Shown piece by piece: positions 9,030 to 19,800 of a stretch of DNA of 58,348 nucleotides; positions within the stretch are counted from its first letter, which is position 1, and each line of letters begins with the position of its first letter. Both the position numbers and the translations under genes were made by a program. Below the pieces are notes generated by a model. It saw only the letters and a list, made by a program, of their open reading frames with translations, made no database searches and was not told where the DNA came from. Source of the DNA: Verrucomicrobiota bacterium (GTDB lineage Bacteria; Verrucomicrobiota; Verrucomicrobiia; Verrucomicrobiales; Verrucomicrobiaceae); NCBI GenBank assembly GCA_017301975.1, contig JAFLEI010000016.1, forward strand, positions 1 through 58,348, given 5' to 3'.

Positions 9030-12000
9030 CATCGCCTGCGTCTGGCGATGAGGAGCCCGAAGGACAATCCCAGCAGTAAGAGGCGTGAAGGTTCGGGGAC
9101 AACGACGGCAATGGTGCCGTTGGTGGTGAAGCTGCTGATGTCCCAGAGATACCCCGAACCGGAAATGTCCGGGAGGTCAAGGTCGCTTGCTTCATCCCCA
9201 TTGCCCGTGAGGAGACCGACGAAGGTGAAGCGGTTGGCAAAGGCGGGGGAGGCGGAGAGGCCCGACCAGTCGAGCAGATTGAAAACCTCCGGTGCCGTGG
9301 GAATAAAGGCATCTGCGGTGACGGTAAGATTGCCGTTGAACAGGAAAGTGTTGGTGCCGGTGCCCACAATGCTGATCAAGTCTGACGTGCCGCCGGGATG
9401 AATGCCGAGGATGGTCGTGCTGCCTGCTTGGAAATCGATGGCGCCGGAACCGGATACCGGGTTGAAGGTGAGCGTGCCGTATTTGCTCTGAGCCGTGCCA
9501 TCTCCTGACTGGACCACGGCGCCGCTGCTGGCCTTGAAACTGTCGCCTTGAACGAGGCCGGTGCCCAAAAGGGTTGCACCATTCTCCACGGTGACAGCTC
9601 CGGTGCCAGTGGAGCCGGAGCCGCTGCTGCCGACCTGGAGCACTCCAGCGGCGATGGTCGTGGCACCTGAGTAAGTATTGCTGCCGCTCAGCACCTGTGT
9701 GCCTGCGCCTGCCTTCGTGAAGGCGAGCGCGCCGTCCGTCCCTGTACCATCGCCATTGCGCAATGTGCCGCTGAAGTTTTGTGTGCCGCTGGCGACATTG
9801 ACAGTAAGCGTTGCGGTGGCTGCGCTGCCGGATTCGTTTTCAACGATGCCCGCGCCACCCGTGCTGCTAAGGCCGCCGATGGTTTCATTTTTATTGTTGA
9901 GGCGGAAGATGCCAGCGGTGGCGCCGCTGCCGTTGAAGGTGAGGATGCTGGTGTCGGCGATCTGGTCCGCGTTGATGAGTTTCAGCACGGCGCTGGTGGT
10001 GCCGTCGCCGATGGTGATGCTGCCTGCGATGGCATTGACGCCGGAGGTTTTTGCCAGGTCAAGTTCACCGGCGTTGATGGTGGAGGCGCCGGTGAAGGTG
10101 TTGGCATCCGCTCCGGAGAGAGTGAGCGAGCCGAGGCCGTTTTTGGTGAGTCCGCCGGAGGTGTTGGCTGCGGTGGTTATCGTCCCAAGCACGGCACCGG
10201 TGCCACCGCCCCCGAGCAGGGCCACGGTGGGCGTGGAGGTATAGCCTATGCCAGGGTTGCTGATGGTGATGCTCAGGATTTTGCCATATGTGGGGCTGGA
10301 GGGGTCGAGATCCACCGTGGCAAAGGCCGTTGCTCCCGTGCCGCCGCCTCCGCTGATCTCCACATACGGTGCGCCGTAGTAGCCGCTGCCGCCGTCGCTC
10401 AGGGCGATGCTCATCACGCCGTTTCCGGTTGGGGTGTTCAAGGCGATGGGGATCGTGACATTGAAGCCATTCGTATTGATCACTGCGCCGCCGTTGAAGG
10501 TTCCGAAAGCGCCGTTCACGTAAGCTGTCATTACTCCGGTGCCTCCTGTGCCGCTGTCTGTGATAAACGTCGTGGTGTTCACCGCTGCCTGCAAGGTCCC
10601 GCCATTGAAATTGAGGTAGGTGTTGATGGCGGCGCCTGTGCCGTTGTAGTGAACAATCTGATTGTTGATCAGGGTGCCGGCATCGAGATTGAGGTAGGCG
10701 GTGCCGAGCGCTGTGTTGTTGTTCTGCTGGCCAAAGGTGATGTTCAAGCCGGCGTTGTTCACCAATCCACCCGCCATCGTCATGGCTCCCTGGGCCGTGC
10801 TGGTGGCGGTGGCCGCAGAGCCGCCGCTGCGGAACGCCAGGGCGATGTATTCTCCGGACCGGAGAACCTGGCCTCCCGTCATGGTGAACTCCCAGCGCTC
10901 GTTGCGGAACATGATGTAATTGGCTGTGTTGAGCGTGCCGCCGCTGACTTGGAGCACGGCGATGGAAGAGGTGGTGGTGCCGTCTCCGGAGTCCACACGT
11001 TTGGTGTTGACGGTGCCTGAAGAAAGAAACATGCCGCCATAGCCCGTGGCCCCGAGTGTGATGCCTGCCTGAGGGTTGGTGGTGGTGAGTGTCAAAGTGC
11101 CACCGCTGACGACGAGCGATCCCTGGAACCCTGCGCTGTTGCCGATGCCGAGGGTGGTGGTGGAATAATCCGCGCCCGTGCTCAGGCGCAGCATGCCGGG
11201 AGTGGAAACGGCTCCAACGGTGGTCAGAGCGGCACCATTGGTGAAAGTGTTGGTGACTTCGAGCACACCGCTGGAGACCGTGATATTGCCACCGAGATTG
11301 ACGCTGCCGCTCAGCAGGAGGTTGCCCATGCCTGTTTTGGTGATGCCGATGAGGCCGCTTGTCGAGGTGATGGCGGAGGCGATGGTGAGATCGTGGGAGG
11401 CATTGAGGCTGTCATTGATGGCGAAGGTGCGGTATGCGGAACCCAGATCGAGTGTGCCACCGGTGATCAGCGCGCCGAGCGGATTGTTGGTGCTGCTGAC
11501 TGTGACCGTGCCGCCCAATGTCAGGATGCCGCCGGTGCCAATGTTGATGGTGCCCAGGCTCGTCGCTCCAGAGGTGGCATCGTAAAAATTGATGGCCCCG
11601 GAGGTCCAGCTGTAGCCGCTCAGGGCAAACGTCGCCGCACTGCCACCACCGGCTCCGGTGAGATTGAGGACCGGCGTGGATGAGATGGCGTTGCTGGTGC
11701 CAAACTGGAGGGTGCCGCCTGAGGTGATGGTGATGCTGCCGGAAAAGACGCTGGCTGTGTTGATGAGCAGGGTGCCCGCATTGATCAGGGTGCTGCTCGA
11801 AAAAGTGTTGGTGCTGTCCAGAGTCAGCATGCCGCCGTTGATTGTTGTGATGCTGGTGTAGGTGCTCGTGCCTGTGAGGATCAATGTGCCCATGTTGACC
11901 ACGGTCGCGCCCGTGTAGGTGTTTGTGCCGCTGAGAGTCAGGGTTCCCGAGCCTGCCTTGGTGAAGGCGAGTGTTCCATCTGTCCCGGTGCCATCTCCAT

Positions 12001-13723
12001 TGCGCAGTGTGCCGCTGAATGTCTGGGAGCCGGAGTCAACATTGACGGTGAGTGTGCTGGTCACAGCACTGCCTGACTCGTTTTCAACAATGCCCGCACC
12101 GGTCGTGCTGCTGAGACCGCCGATGGTTTCATTTTTGTTGTTGAGACGAAAGATGCCAACGCTGGCATCGGTGCCGTAAAAGGTGATGACACTGGTGTCG
12201 GCAATCTCGTCGCTGGCGATAAGTTTCAGGATGGCTGAGGTGGTGCCGTCTCCGATCGTGATGGGGCCTGCGATGGCATTGACGCCCGTGGTTTTGGAAA
12301 GGTCGAGTTCTCCGGCTTTGATGAGGGTGACGCCTGTGTAGGTGTTGGCATCAGAGCCTGAGAGCGTCAGAATGCCGAGCCCGATTTTGGTCAGGCCGCC
12401 ATCCGTGGTATTGTCTCCAACGATGCTGGAATGCGTCAGCGCCTTGGCGATGCTGATGTTGAAGCCGTTGGTGTCGATCACCGCACCGCCATTGCGTATG
12501 TTGACGGTGGTCAGGCTGGTGGCCAGAGTGACGGTGGTTCCATTGGCCTTGAGAGTGCCGCCGTTGAAATTGAAGATGGAGGCTGCGTAGAGGCCGCCAG
12601 TGATGGTGCGGTTGGTTGCCAGTGTGCCTCCATCCAGATTGATGGTGCCGGTGCTGGTCGTGTTGCCAAGCAGATTGGAGCCAAGGAGAATGGTGTCCGA
12701 GGAGGTGGCATTGGTGTCGAAAAGGCCTGTGCCGGAAATGGTCATGACACTGGCACCGCTGGATTCTGTGTCCGAGTAGCCTGCGCCGATGCGGATGCGG
12801 GAGCCGCTGCCAGCCACGTTCAGCGTGCCACCTGAAATGTTGAGAGTGCCGCTGGCGGTGGTGGTGCTACGGCCCAGCACCAAGCCGCCCGAACTCGAAC
12901 CAATGGTGAGGGTTCCCGCTGTGACATTGACCGTAGCGCTGGTGCCTTCGCCTACTCTGAAAGTTGAGGACGAGCCCGAGAGGTATTCGGTGCCAGAAAA
13001 ATTGGTGATGCTGCCCCCAGAAAAGGCCGTCTGCCCGGTGGGATTGGCCGCTGATGTGCCCAAGGTGCCGGTGACATTCAAGACGCCGCTGGTCACTGAC
13101 AATCCATAGGATGTGGAGTAGGTCGTGCGTGTGTAGGAGCCTGAGAGATTGGTGATGCCGCCGCTGATCGTCAGGGTGCCTGCGTCGGTGATGGTGCCTT
13201 TGAGATTGAGTGTTCCCGTGCCTGTTTTGGTGAAACTAAAATTTCCGCCCGCAATGCTGGAGGCGGTATCAAGAGTGAGATTGCCTGAGCCGGTGAAGGC
13301 GGTATTGGCGGACAGGGTCAGCTCTGACTGGATCACTGCGAGCGTGCTGGCGTTCGTGACGGTCACACTGCCACCGAGAGTCAGCATGTTGCCGTTTCCG
13401 GCGATGGTGTAGCCATCGGTGTTGAAGGTCAGCCCGCCGGCGGTGATCGCCTCCGTCAGTGTGACCGTCCCCGCCGTGCCACCGAAGATCGCGATGTCGC
13501 TGCTGGCATTGCTCCAAGCCTTCATGACGTTGGAAAGGTTCCAGAAGGTGGATGTCGTGTTCCATGTGCCGGTGCCGCCGGCGTTTCCGCCTGCCGTGCC
13601 ATCGGCATCCCAAGTCAAACTGGAGGCTGCGACGGCCAGACCCGGCAGGGCAAATGCGATGAACAGCCGGACAATGAGCTTAGACGCCTGTGACAGGGGA
13701 TGGAAATTGGGACGAGTTGGCAT
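9029..13723 (-). CDS. autotransporter-type beta-strand repeat protein with PEP-CTERM tail
   Basis: The protein has 1564 residues. The ATG at 13723 is chosen over the ATG at 13768 because the latter overlaps a sigma-54-like promoter core. A signal peptide (IVRLFIAFALPGLAVAAS) precedes SSLTWDADGTAGG, the usual N-terminal start of these proteins. The body is a long series of Gly/Thr/Ser-rich strands with repeats of the form LTKxGxGxLTLSGxNTYTGAT, the autotransporter-associated beta-strand repeat that folds as a beta-solenoid. The C-terminus is VVPEPSRLLLLGLSFGLLIARRRR-type: a VPEP motif, membrane helix and Arg cluster, expected to be cut by an exosortase. There is no outer-membrane barrel. It is a likely cell-surface or matrix protein. 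Confidence 0.9.
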   Translation of the reverse strand: MPTRPNFHPLSQASKLIVRLFIAFALPGLAVAASSLTWDADGTAGGNAGGTGTWNTTSTFWNLSNVMKAWSNASSDIAIFGGTAGTVTLTEAITAGGLTFNTDGYTIAGNGNMLTLGGSVTVTNASTLAVIQSELTLSANTAFTGSGNLTLDTASSIAGGNFSFTKTGTGTLNLKGTITDAGTLTISGGITNLSGSYTRTTYSTSYGLSVTSGVLNVTGTLGTSAANPTGQTAFSGGSITNFSGTEYLSGSSSTFRVGEGTSATVNVTAGTLTIGSSSGGLVLGRSTTTASGTLNISGGTLNVAGSGSRIRIGAGYSDTESSGASVMTISGTGLFDTNATSSDTILLGSNLLGNTTSTGTINLDGGTLATNRTITGGLYAASIFNFNGGTLKANGTTVTLATSLTTVNIRNGGAVIDTNGFNISIAKALTHSSIVGDNTTDGGLTKIGLGILTLSGSDANTYTGVTLIKAGELDLSKTTGVNAIAGPITIGDGTTSAILKLIASDEIADTSVITFYGTDASVGIFRLNNKNETIGGLSSTTGAGIVENESGSAVTSTLTVNVDSGSQTFSGTLRNGDGTGTDGTLAFTKAGSGTLTLSGTNTYTGATVVNMGTLILTGTSTYTSITTINGGMLTLDSTNTFSSSTLINAGTLLINTASVFSGSITITSGGTLQFGTSNAISSTPVLNLTGAGGGSAATFALSGYSWTSGAINFYDATSGATSLGTINIGTGGILTLGGTVTVSSTNNPLGALITGGTLDLGSAYRTFAINDSLNASHDLTIASAITSTSGLIGITKTGMGNLLLSGSVNLGGNITVSSGVLEVTNTFTNGAALTTVGAVSTPGMLRLSTGADYSTTTLGIGNSAGFQGSLVVSGGTLTLTTTNPQAGITLGATGYGGMFLSSGTVNTKRVDSGDGTTTSSIAVLQVSGGTLNTANYIMFRNERWEFTMTGGQVLRSGEYIALAFRSGGSAATATSTAQGAMTMAGGLVNNAGLNITFGQQNNNTALGTAYLNLDAGTLINNQIVHYNGTGAAINTYLNFNGGTLQAAVNTTTFITDSGTGGTGVMTAYVNGAFGTFNGGAVINTNGFNVTIPIALNTPTGNGVMSIALSDGGSGYYGAPYVEISGGGGTGATAFATVDLDPSSPTYGKILSITISNPGIGYTSTPTVALLGGGGTGAVLGTITTAANTSGGLTKNGLGSLTLSGADANTFTGASTINAGELDLAKTSGVNAIAGSITIGDGTTSAVLKLINADQIADTSILTFNGSGATAGIFRLNNKNETIGGLSSTGGAGIVENESGSAATATLTVNVASGTQNFSGTLRNGDGTGTDGALAFTKAGAGTQVLSGSNTYSGATTIAAGVLQVGSSGSGSTGTGAVTVENGATLLGTGLVQGDSFKASSGAVVQSGDGTAQSKYGTLTFNPVSGSGAIDFQAGSTTILGIHPGGTSDLISIVGTGTNTFLFNGNLTVTADAFIPTAPEVFNLLDWSGLSASPAFANRFTFVGLLTGNGDEASDLDLPDISGSGYLWDISSFTTNGTIAVVVPEPSRLLLLGLSFGLLIARRRR
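9690..12400 (-). repeat. internal ~150-residue duplication in the 1564-aa repeat protein
   Basis: Two segments encode nearly parallel blocks: about 11,940-12,400 (N-terminal copy) and about 9,690-10,150 (C-terminal copy). Both contain GVNAIAGxITIGDGTTSA, FRLNNKNETIGGLSS, GIVENESGSA and FSGTLRNGDGTGTDG in the same order. The DNA is also visibly alike, so the duplication is fairly recent or under gene conversion. Confidence 0.8.
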
Positions 13724-13749
13724 GGCAAGGAAACTTCCTAACTCCCAGT

Positions 13750-13821
13750 TAAGCATCTGGAGGACCATAAACGCGTGCCGCGCAGACCCTAAAAAAGGCG
13801 AAGGTGACCCTTTTTGTGCAC
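13750..13821 (-). promoter_or_regulatory. sigma-54-like promoter plus upstream element, copy C (for the 13723 gene)
   Basis: On the minus strand the core TGGTCCTCCAGATGCTTA spans 13767-13750. The GG (13766-13765) and GC (13754-13753) doublets are exactly 10 nt apart, as sigma-54 requires. The 54 nt upstream start with GTGCACAAA at 13821 and resemble copies A and B. The predicted start near 13741 leaves an 18-nt leader containing AGGAAG before the ATG at 13723. Confidence 0.65.
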
Positions 13822-13842
13822 TGGCGATGCACCTTGGAGCGG

Positions 13843-16800
13843 CTACCGCCTACGCCTTATGAGAAAGAGGCCTAGGCTCAGAAAAAGCAACATGCAGCGG
13901 GAGGGCTCGGGCACGAGGATGAGAGCAATGGTGCCATCGGTCGTGAAGTTGCTGATGTCCCAGGTGTAGCCTGAACCTGCAATATCGGGGAGATCGAATC
14001 CGCTGGCTTCATCCCCATTCCCATAGAGCCAGCCGGTGTAGTTGTAGCGACTGTCAAAAACTGGAGGAGATGTGAGCCCTGACCAGTCGAGCAGATTGAA
14101 CACCGCCGGAGCAGAGGGGGTGAAGGCGGTGGCTGTGACGGTCAGATTGCCATTGAACAGGAGGGTGGTGGAGCCGGTGCCCACGATATTGAGCAGATCT
14201 GAAGTGCCGCCAGGATTGAGGCCGAGAATGATCGTGCTGCCGGACTGAAAATCGATGATTCCAGAACCCGTGCCCGGCTGGAAGGTAAGCGTGCCGTAGT
14301 TTCCTTGTGCGGTGCCATCACCCGCCTGAACAATTGCGCCGCTAGCCGCGGTGAAACTGGAGCCTTGGATCATTCCTGTGCCGAGGATGGACGCGCCATT
14401 TTGTACAGTGACCGCCCCTGTGCCGGTGGTGCCCATGCCTGTGAGGCCGACTTGCAGCGAACCCGCCTCGACGAGCGTGGCTCCGGAGTAGGTGTTGTAT
14501 CCGCCCAGAACAAAGGAGCCTAAACCGGTCTTTGTCAGCGCCACCGTGCCTGTGCCGCTGGTGTTGTCCACGATTGAACCCAGTTGCTGGCCTGTGGTGT
14601 CTCCCGTACCCACAGTCAAAGTGGTGGTGGTACCCGTGGCGTTGTTGTAAATCGTGCCGCCGGGTGTGACGTCGAGAGCGCCGAAAGTGGCGTTATACCC
14701 GTTCAGGTCCAGAATGCTCTGGGCGTTCATGGTCACCGTGGCTGTCGAGGATATCTGGCCCGCTCCCGCCAGCTGCACGATGGCGCTGCCGTAGGCTGCA
14801 CCCACAGTGCCGATGACCAGTTTCGACGACACCGCCACAGCACCACTTGTTTTCGCCAGCACGAGCGTGCCACTGTTCACTGCGAGCCCCGAAGAGCCGG
14901 AGAAAGTATTGTCGGTGCTGCCCCCGAGGGTCAGCTTGCCGGTTCCGGCTTTGATCAGTGAGAGGGTTGTGCCGGTCAATGCGCCGTTGAAGGTTGAATC
15001 CAGTGCCGTTTGACTGAGCGGATTGCCGATGGTGAGAACGGAATTGGCCGTGGCGGTGACAATGCCGCTGCCGTTGAGCGCATTGATCGTCTGTGAGGTG
15101 CCCAAGGCCAGGGTATTGCCAGCGGCCATGGTCACCTGGGCGAATGTGCCGATGGCGGTGGCGTTGTTGAGGTTTAGCGTGAGCGCTCCGCCTGCGCCGG
15201 CGAGATTGATCTGCGTACCATCCACCAGGCTGCTGGCCGCTGATGCGAGGATGATGCTGCTGGCGCCGGTCCCGCTGTTTTGGAAAGTGATGGTGCGTGC
15301 TGCAATGGCCTGGTCCGTGAGAGCGCCCAAGGTCAACGTCGCGTTTGCGTTGGAAGTGCTTTGGACATCGAAAATGGGATTGCCTGGGGCGAGGGATGGC
15401 CCGCCGATGGTGATGGTCGTCAGCGTCAGCCCGATCGTGCCGCTGGTCACATTGCTGCCTGCTTTTACGGTCAGGGTATTGCCACCGATGATGACTGCGC
15501 CCAGAGCGAGCGTCGTGCTGCCCGCCCCAGCGGTGGCACGATCAATGATGATGGTGGAGTCGGCCAAAACATTCACTGCGCCACCCACCGTGCCGCTGGT
15601 GTTAAATCCCAGGCTCAAAGAGCCGCCGTTCATGGCCATGGCTCCTGTGCCCACCACCGTCATGGCCGTGAGGGCCTGCAACCGTAGAATGCCTTCATCG
15701 ATCTGGTTTGTGCCGCTGCGTGCGCTGGCCGCAAGGCTGGTGACGGTCAGCGTGCCTGTGCCGAATTTGGTGAGCAGTGCGTTGCCGGTAATGCCCCCCG
15801 CGTTGTTGATGAGGATGTCTCCCGTGCCGCCGATTTTGACGACGGACCCCTGCACAAAGGTTCCCGTGATCGTGCCGGTCGTGAGACTGCTGTTGGTGAT
15901 AGCTCCGCCGCCGTTCAGTCCCGTGCCGCTGATCGAGATGAAATTGCGGTCTGTGCTCTGGCCGTTGAGATCCAGAGTGGCTCCCGCACTGACCGTGACC
16001 CCACTGGTGGTGCCGAGTGCGGTGGAACTGCCCAGTTTCAGAATGCCTGCGCTGACAATTGTGGCTCCTGTATAGGTGGAAGCTGTGGGAGCCAGTGTCA
16101 GGGTGCCAAGGCCGTTTTTTGTCAGCGCCAGAGTGCCGGTGCCGTTGCTCAAAGTGCCGGTGAAGGTCGTATTCAGCGGGGTGCTGCTATTGACGTTGCC
16201 GACGGTCAGAGTGAACACGCCGCTGGTCGTGATTGTGCCACTTCCCGCCAGGGAACCGAAGATCTGAGAGGCACCGAGGTTGATCACGCTGTTTCCGTTC
16301 ACCGTCACCTGTGCCAGCATGCCCAGCACTGTGGCGATGTTGAGATTCAAAGTGACACCGGCATTCGTGCCGCTGTTGATTCTCACCACTGTGCCGTCCA
16401 CCAGACTGGCCATGGCGGTCGCAAGGGTGACGTTGCTGTTGGTGGCGGATGTGCCTGTGTTCGCGAAGGTGATCGTCTTGGCCACACCCTGGTCGTTCAA
16501 GGCACCCAAGGTGAGCGTGGTTGTACCGTTGGTCGATGTGGTCGGGCTTTGGACATCAAACGTGGGGTTGTCGAGAAGCGTGGTGGCGCCGAATGTGATG
16601 CCTGCAATGGTGCTTGCGGTGGTGACATTGCTCCCAGCCTGGACGGTAAGGGTCTGAGCCCCGATGGCGAGTACTCCGAGCGTATGCGTCAGACCGGCAC
16701 CGGCGGTGAAGACATCGGAGACGATGGTGGAACTTGCTGTCACTGAGACGGGATAGGCCACCACGGAAGCTGTGCTGCCGAGGCTCAAGGTGCCGCCATT

Positions 16801-19800
16801 GAGAATGATGGCCGCTGCGGAGGTTCCGAGGGCGGAGGTGGAGTTGCTGATGCGCAGGGTTCCAGCGTCAATGCGGGTCGCCCCGGTGCGTGTGCTTGCG
16901 AGTGCCGTGCCGGCATTGTTGCCCAGAGTCAGAGTGCCTGAGCCGGTTTTGACCAGGATGTTGTTGCCGGTCAGCACTCCGGTGGAGGTGATGCTGCCGG
17001 TGCCGCCGATGCTGGCTCCGATGCCGCCCGTGCCATTGCCCAATCCAATGGTCAGCGCCCCAATGCTGGCATTCGTGATGCTGTTGTTGACCAGCGCTCC
17101 TCCGTTGCTGATGCCCGTACCGTTCAATGTGGCGGTGTTGATGATGATTTTGCCATTCAGGTCGAGCACGCCTCCTACTTGTATTGTTGCGGCTGATGAA
17201 CTCATGGCTGCGGCGTTGCCGAGAATCAACGTGCCGGCATTGATGCTGGTGGCTCCGGTGTAGGCATTGGCAACGGTCAGAGTGAGCGTGCCTGCACCGT
17301 TTTTGGTCAAGCCACCGGTGGTGGTGCTGGTGATCGCAACCTGAATGCTCAGGCTGTCGCCCGCTGCGTCTGTGCCAATCACGAGATCACCACTGCCGGC
17401 CGTGGTCAGACCGGTGGCGGAGCCTCCATCGGCAATCACCGCCCCCACGCCGCCAGTGACCAGAATACCTCCGGCGGTGTTTGCTCCGTTGTTGATCGAG
17501 AGCAGCGTGCCGCTGCTGATCGTCAAAGTGTCACCGCCATTAAATTTCAAACCTGCATTGACTGTGGCCGAGCTTGTCTGCGCAAAGGAGCCACTGATCA
17601 GGTAAGGATTGAGATTTCCTGCGGCCAGGCTGCTGGTGGCCGTGATGGTGGCGGCCGCTCCGATGAGACCCTCAGTGGAGGAAGCGAAATCAGCGCCGTT
17701 GTAGGTGATGCGCGAATCCACGATGCCATTCGTGTTTGTGGTGCCGGTAATGGTCACGCTGGTATTCGCAGGCGATACGATGTTCAGGCCTGAACCCAGA
17801 GCGGGCACGGAGAGAGAAGTGAAGGTCAGAGCATTCACGCCGGCAGCAGGCGCATTCACCTTCAGCACACCGCTGCCGGAGGTGAGTGTGAGCGCACCGA
17901 GCGCCTGCGTGCTAGCGGCGGCTGATCCCACATACTCGAACACACCGCTGCCGGTATAGATCAAACCTGGCACAGCGAGAGGGGTCCAGCTACCCGTTGT
18001 CCCATCGCCGAGTTTCAAGGTGCCGGCATTGATCCAGATGGCCCCTGTGCTGGTGTTGACACCTTTGAGAGTCCACGTGCCCGTGCCGTTTTTGGTCACA
18101 GAACCGGTGGTGGTTCCGATGATGCTGGAGATGCTGCCATCACCCGCGCCAGCGAGGATCAAACCGATGCCTGCGCCAGTGATGGTGCCGGTGTTGGTGA
18201 GATTGAGCGTGCCGCTGTCTGAGGCAATGGTGACTGCGGAAGTGGAAAGGGTAAGGAGGCCGGTGAAGTTGTTCACTCCGCTGACATTGACGAAGGCACC
18301 GGTCTGGATGTGGATGCCGTTGGAGCCTGCAAATCCGGAGCCGCCGTTGAGGGTCAGCTTTTCGGCCGCCGTGGTGATGCCACCCTGAATTTGCAGAGTG
18401 CCGCCGCTGGTCACGGAGGTGGTGCCGACAGTCGAGCCCAGGGCGTTCGTACTGCGAATGTTCAAGATGCCGGAACTGACGGTGGTGCTGCCGGTGTAGG
18501 AATTGTCTCCCTCTAGGATCAGTGTGCCGAGCGCGGTCTGGGTGGCATTGCCGGCCACGATGCTGCCGACGTTTGTACCCTGCGTGACATTCCCGCTGAT
18601 GGTGAGCTGGTCGGTCACGCTGGTGAGGGCTATGGTGCGGGTGGCAACGACTCCTGTTCCAGTCAGTTGGAGCGTGCTGCTGCTGCTGATGGTGCTGACT
18701 CCTACAAATGTCATCGTCCCGCCCGTCTGGTTGATGGTGAGCGTGCCGCTGCCTGTGATCGTGGTGCCAAACGAAGAGGAGAGGGTGAGGACGGTCAGAT
18801 TGAAGCCGTTCAGGTCCAGGGTCGAACCCGCATTCAAGGTCAGTGCCGTTAAAAGTGGAGTGGCCTGGTCACTGGCACCGAGGCGCAGTATGGCATTTCC
18901 CGCAGTACCGCTGGCGGAATTTCCGATGGTGAGGACGCTGCCGCTGATTGCTATGGCACCGCCGGTTTTCGCCAGGACCAAGGTGCCCGAGCTGACCGTC
19001 GTGGCGCCGGTATAGGTGTTCGAATCGCTCCCATCCAGCGTCAGTGTACCGAGCCCCAGCTTGGTCAGCGCAAGCGTGCCGGTGCCGTTGGACAGCACGC
19101 CGCTGAAATGGGTGTCCGGCAGCGTGTAGCTCAGGGCATTGCCGATGGTGAGAGTGTAGGTTCCGGTGGCGGTGACTATGCCGCCACCCGCCAGCGAACC
19201 AAAAGTCTGCGCGGCACCGAGACTGAGAGCGTTTCCTGAAGAGACGTTCACTTGCGCGAGGGTGCCCAGTCCGCCTGCCACATTCAGATTCAGTATCAGC
19301 GCGCCGCCTTTATTTGCGAGATTTACTATCGTGCCATCGACCAAGCTGGTTGCGGCTGCTCCCAGTGTGAGCGTGCTGGCGGCTGTGCCGCTGTTTTGGA
19401 ATGTGATGGTGCTTGGCGAGATGCCCTGATCGGTGAAGGCGCCTAGTGTGAGCGTCAGCGCGGCATTGGCAGAACTCTGCAGGTCGAAGGTCGGGTTGCC
19501 GGGCCGCATGGAGACTCCACCGATGCTGATCGCGCCCAACGTCAGGCCGATTGTGCCGCTGGTGACGTTGTCGCCCGCTTTCACCGTCAAGGTATTGGTG
19601 CCAATTGTCAGTGTGCTCAGGGTGGTGATCGTGCCGCCCAAACCCGATGTGGCCCGGTCAGCGATGATGGTGCTGTCTTTGAGGAGATTGACCACGTTGG
19701 TGAAGGTGGTGGTGGCGTCAAAACCCAGGCTAAGAGTGCCGCCATTGAGTGCGAAAGATCCTGTGCCAACGGGAGCAATGGAGGCAGCTGTCGCCTGAAG

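Noticed and set aside
13768..13768. Upstream ATG that would extend the 1564-residue protein by 15 residues
   Set aside because: It lies inside the -24 element of the sigma-54-like promoter, and the downstream ATG at 13723 places the signal peptide better.
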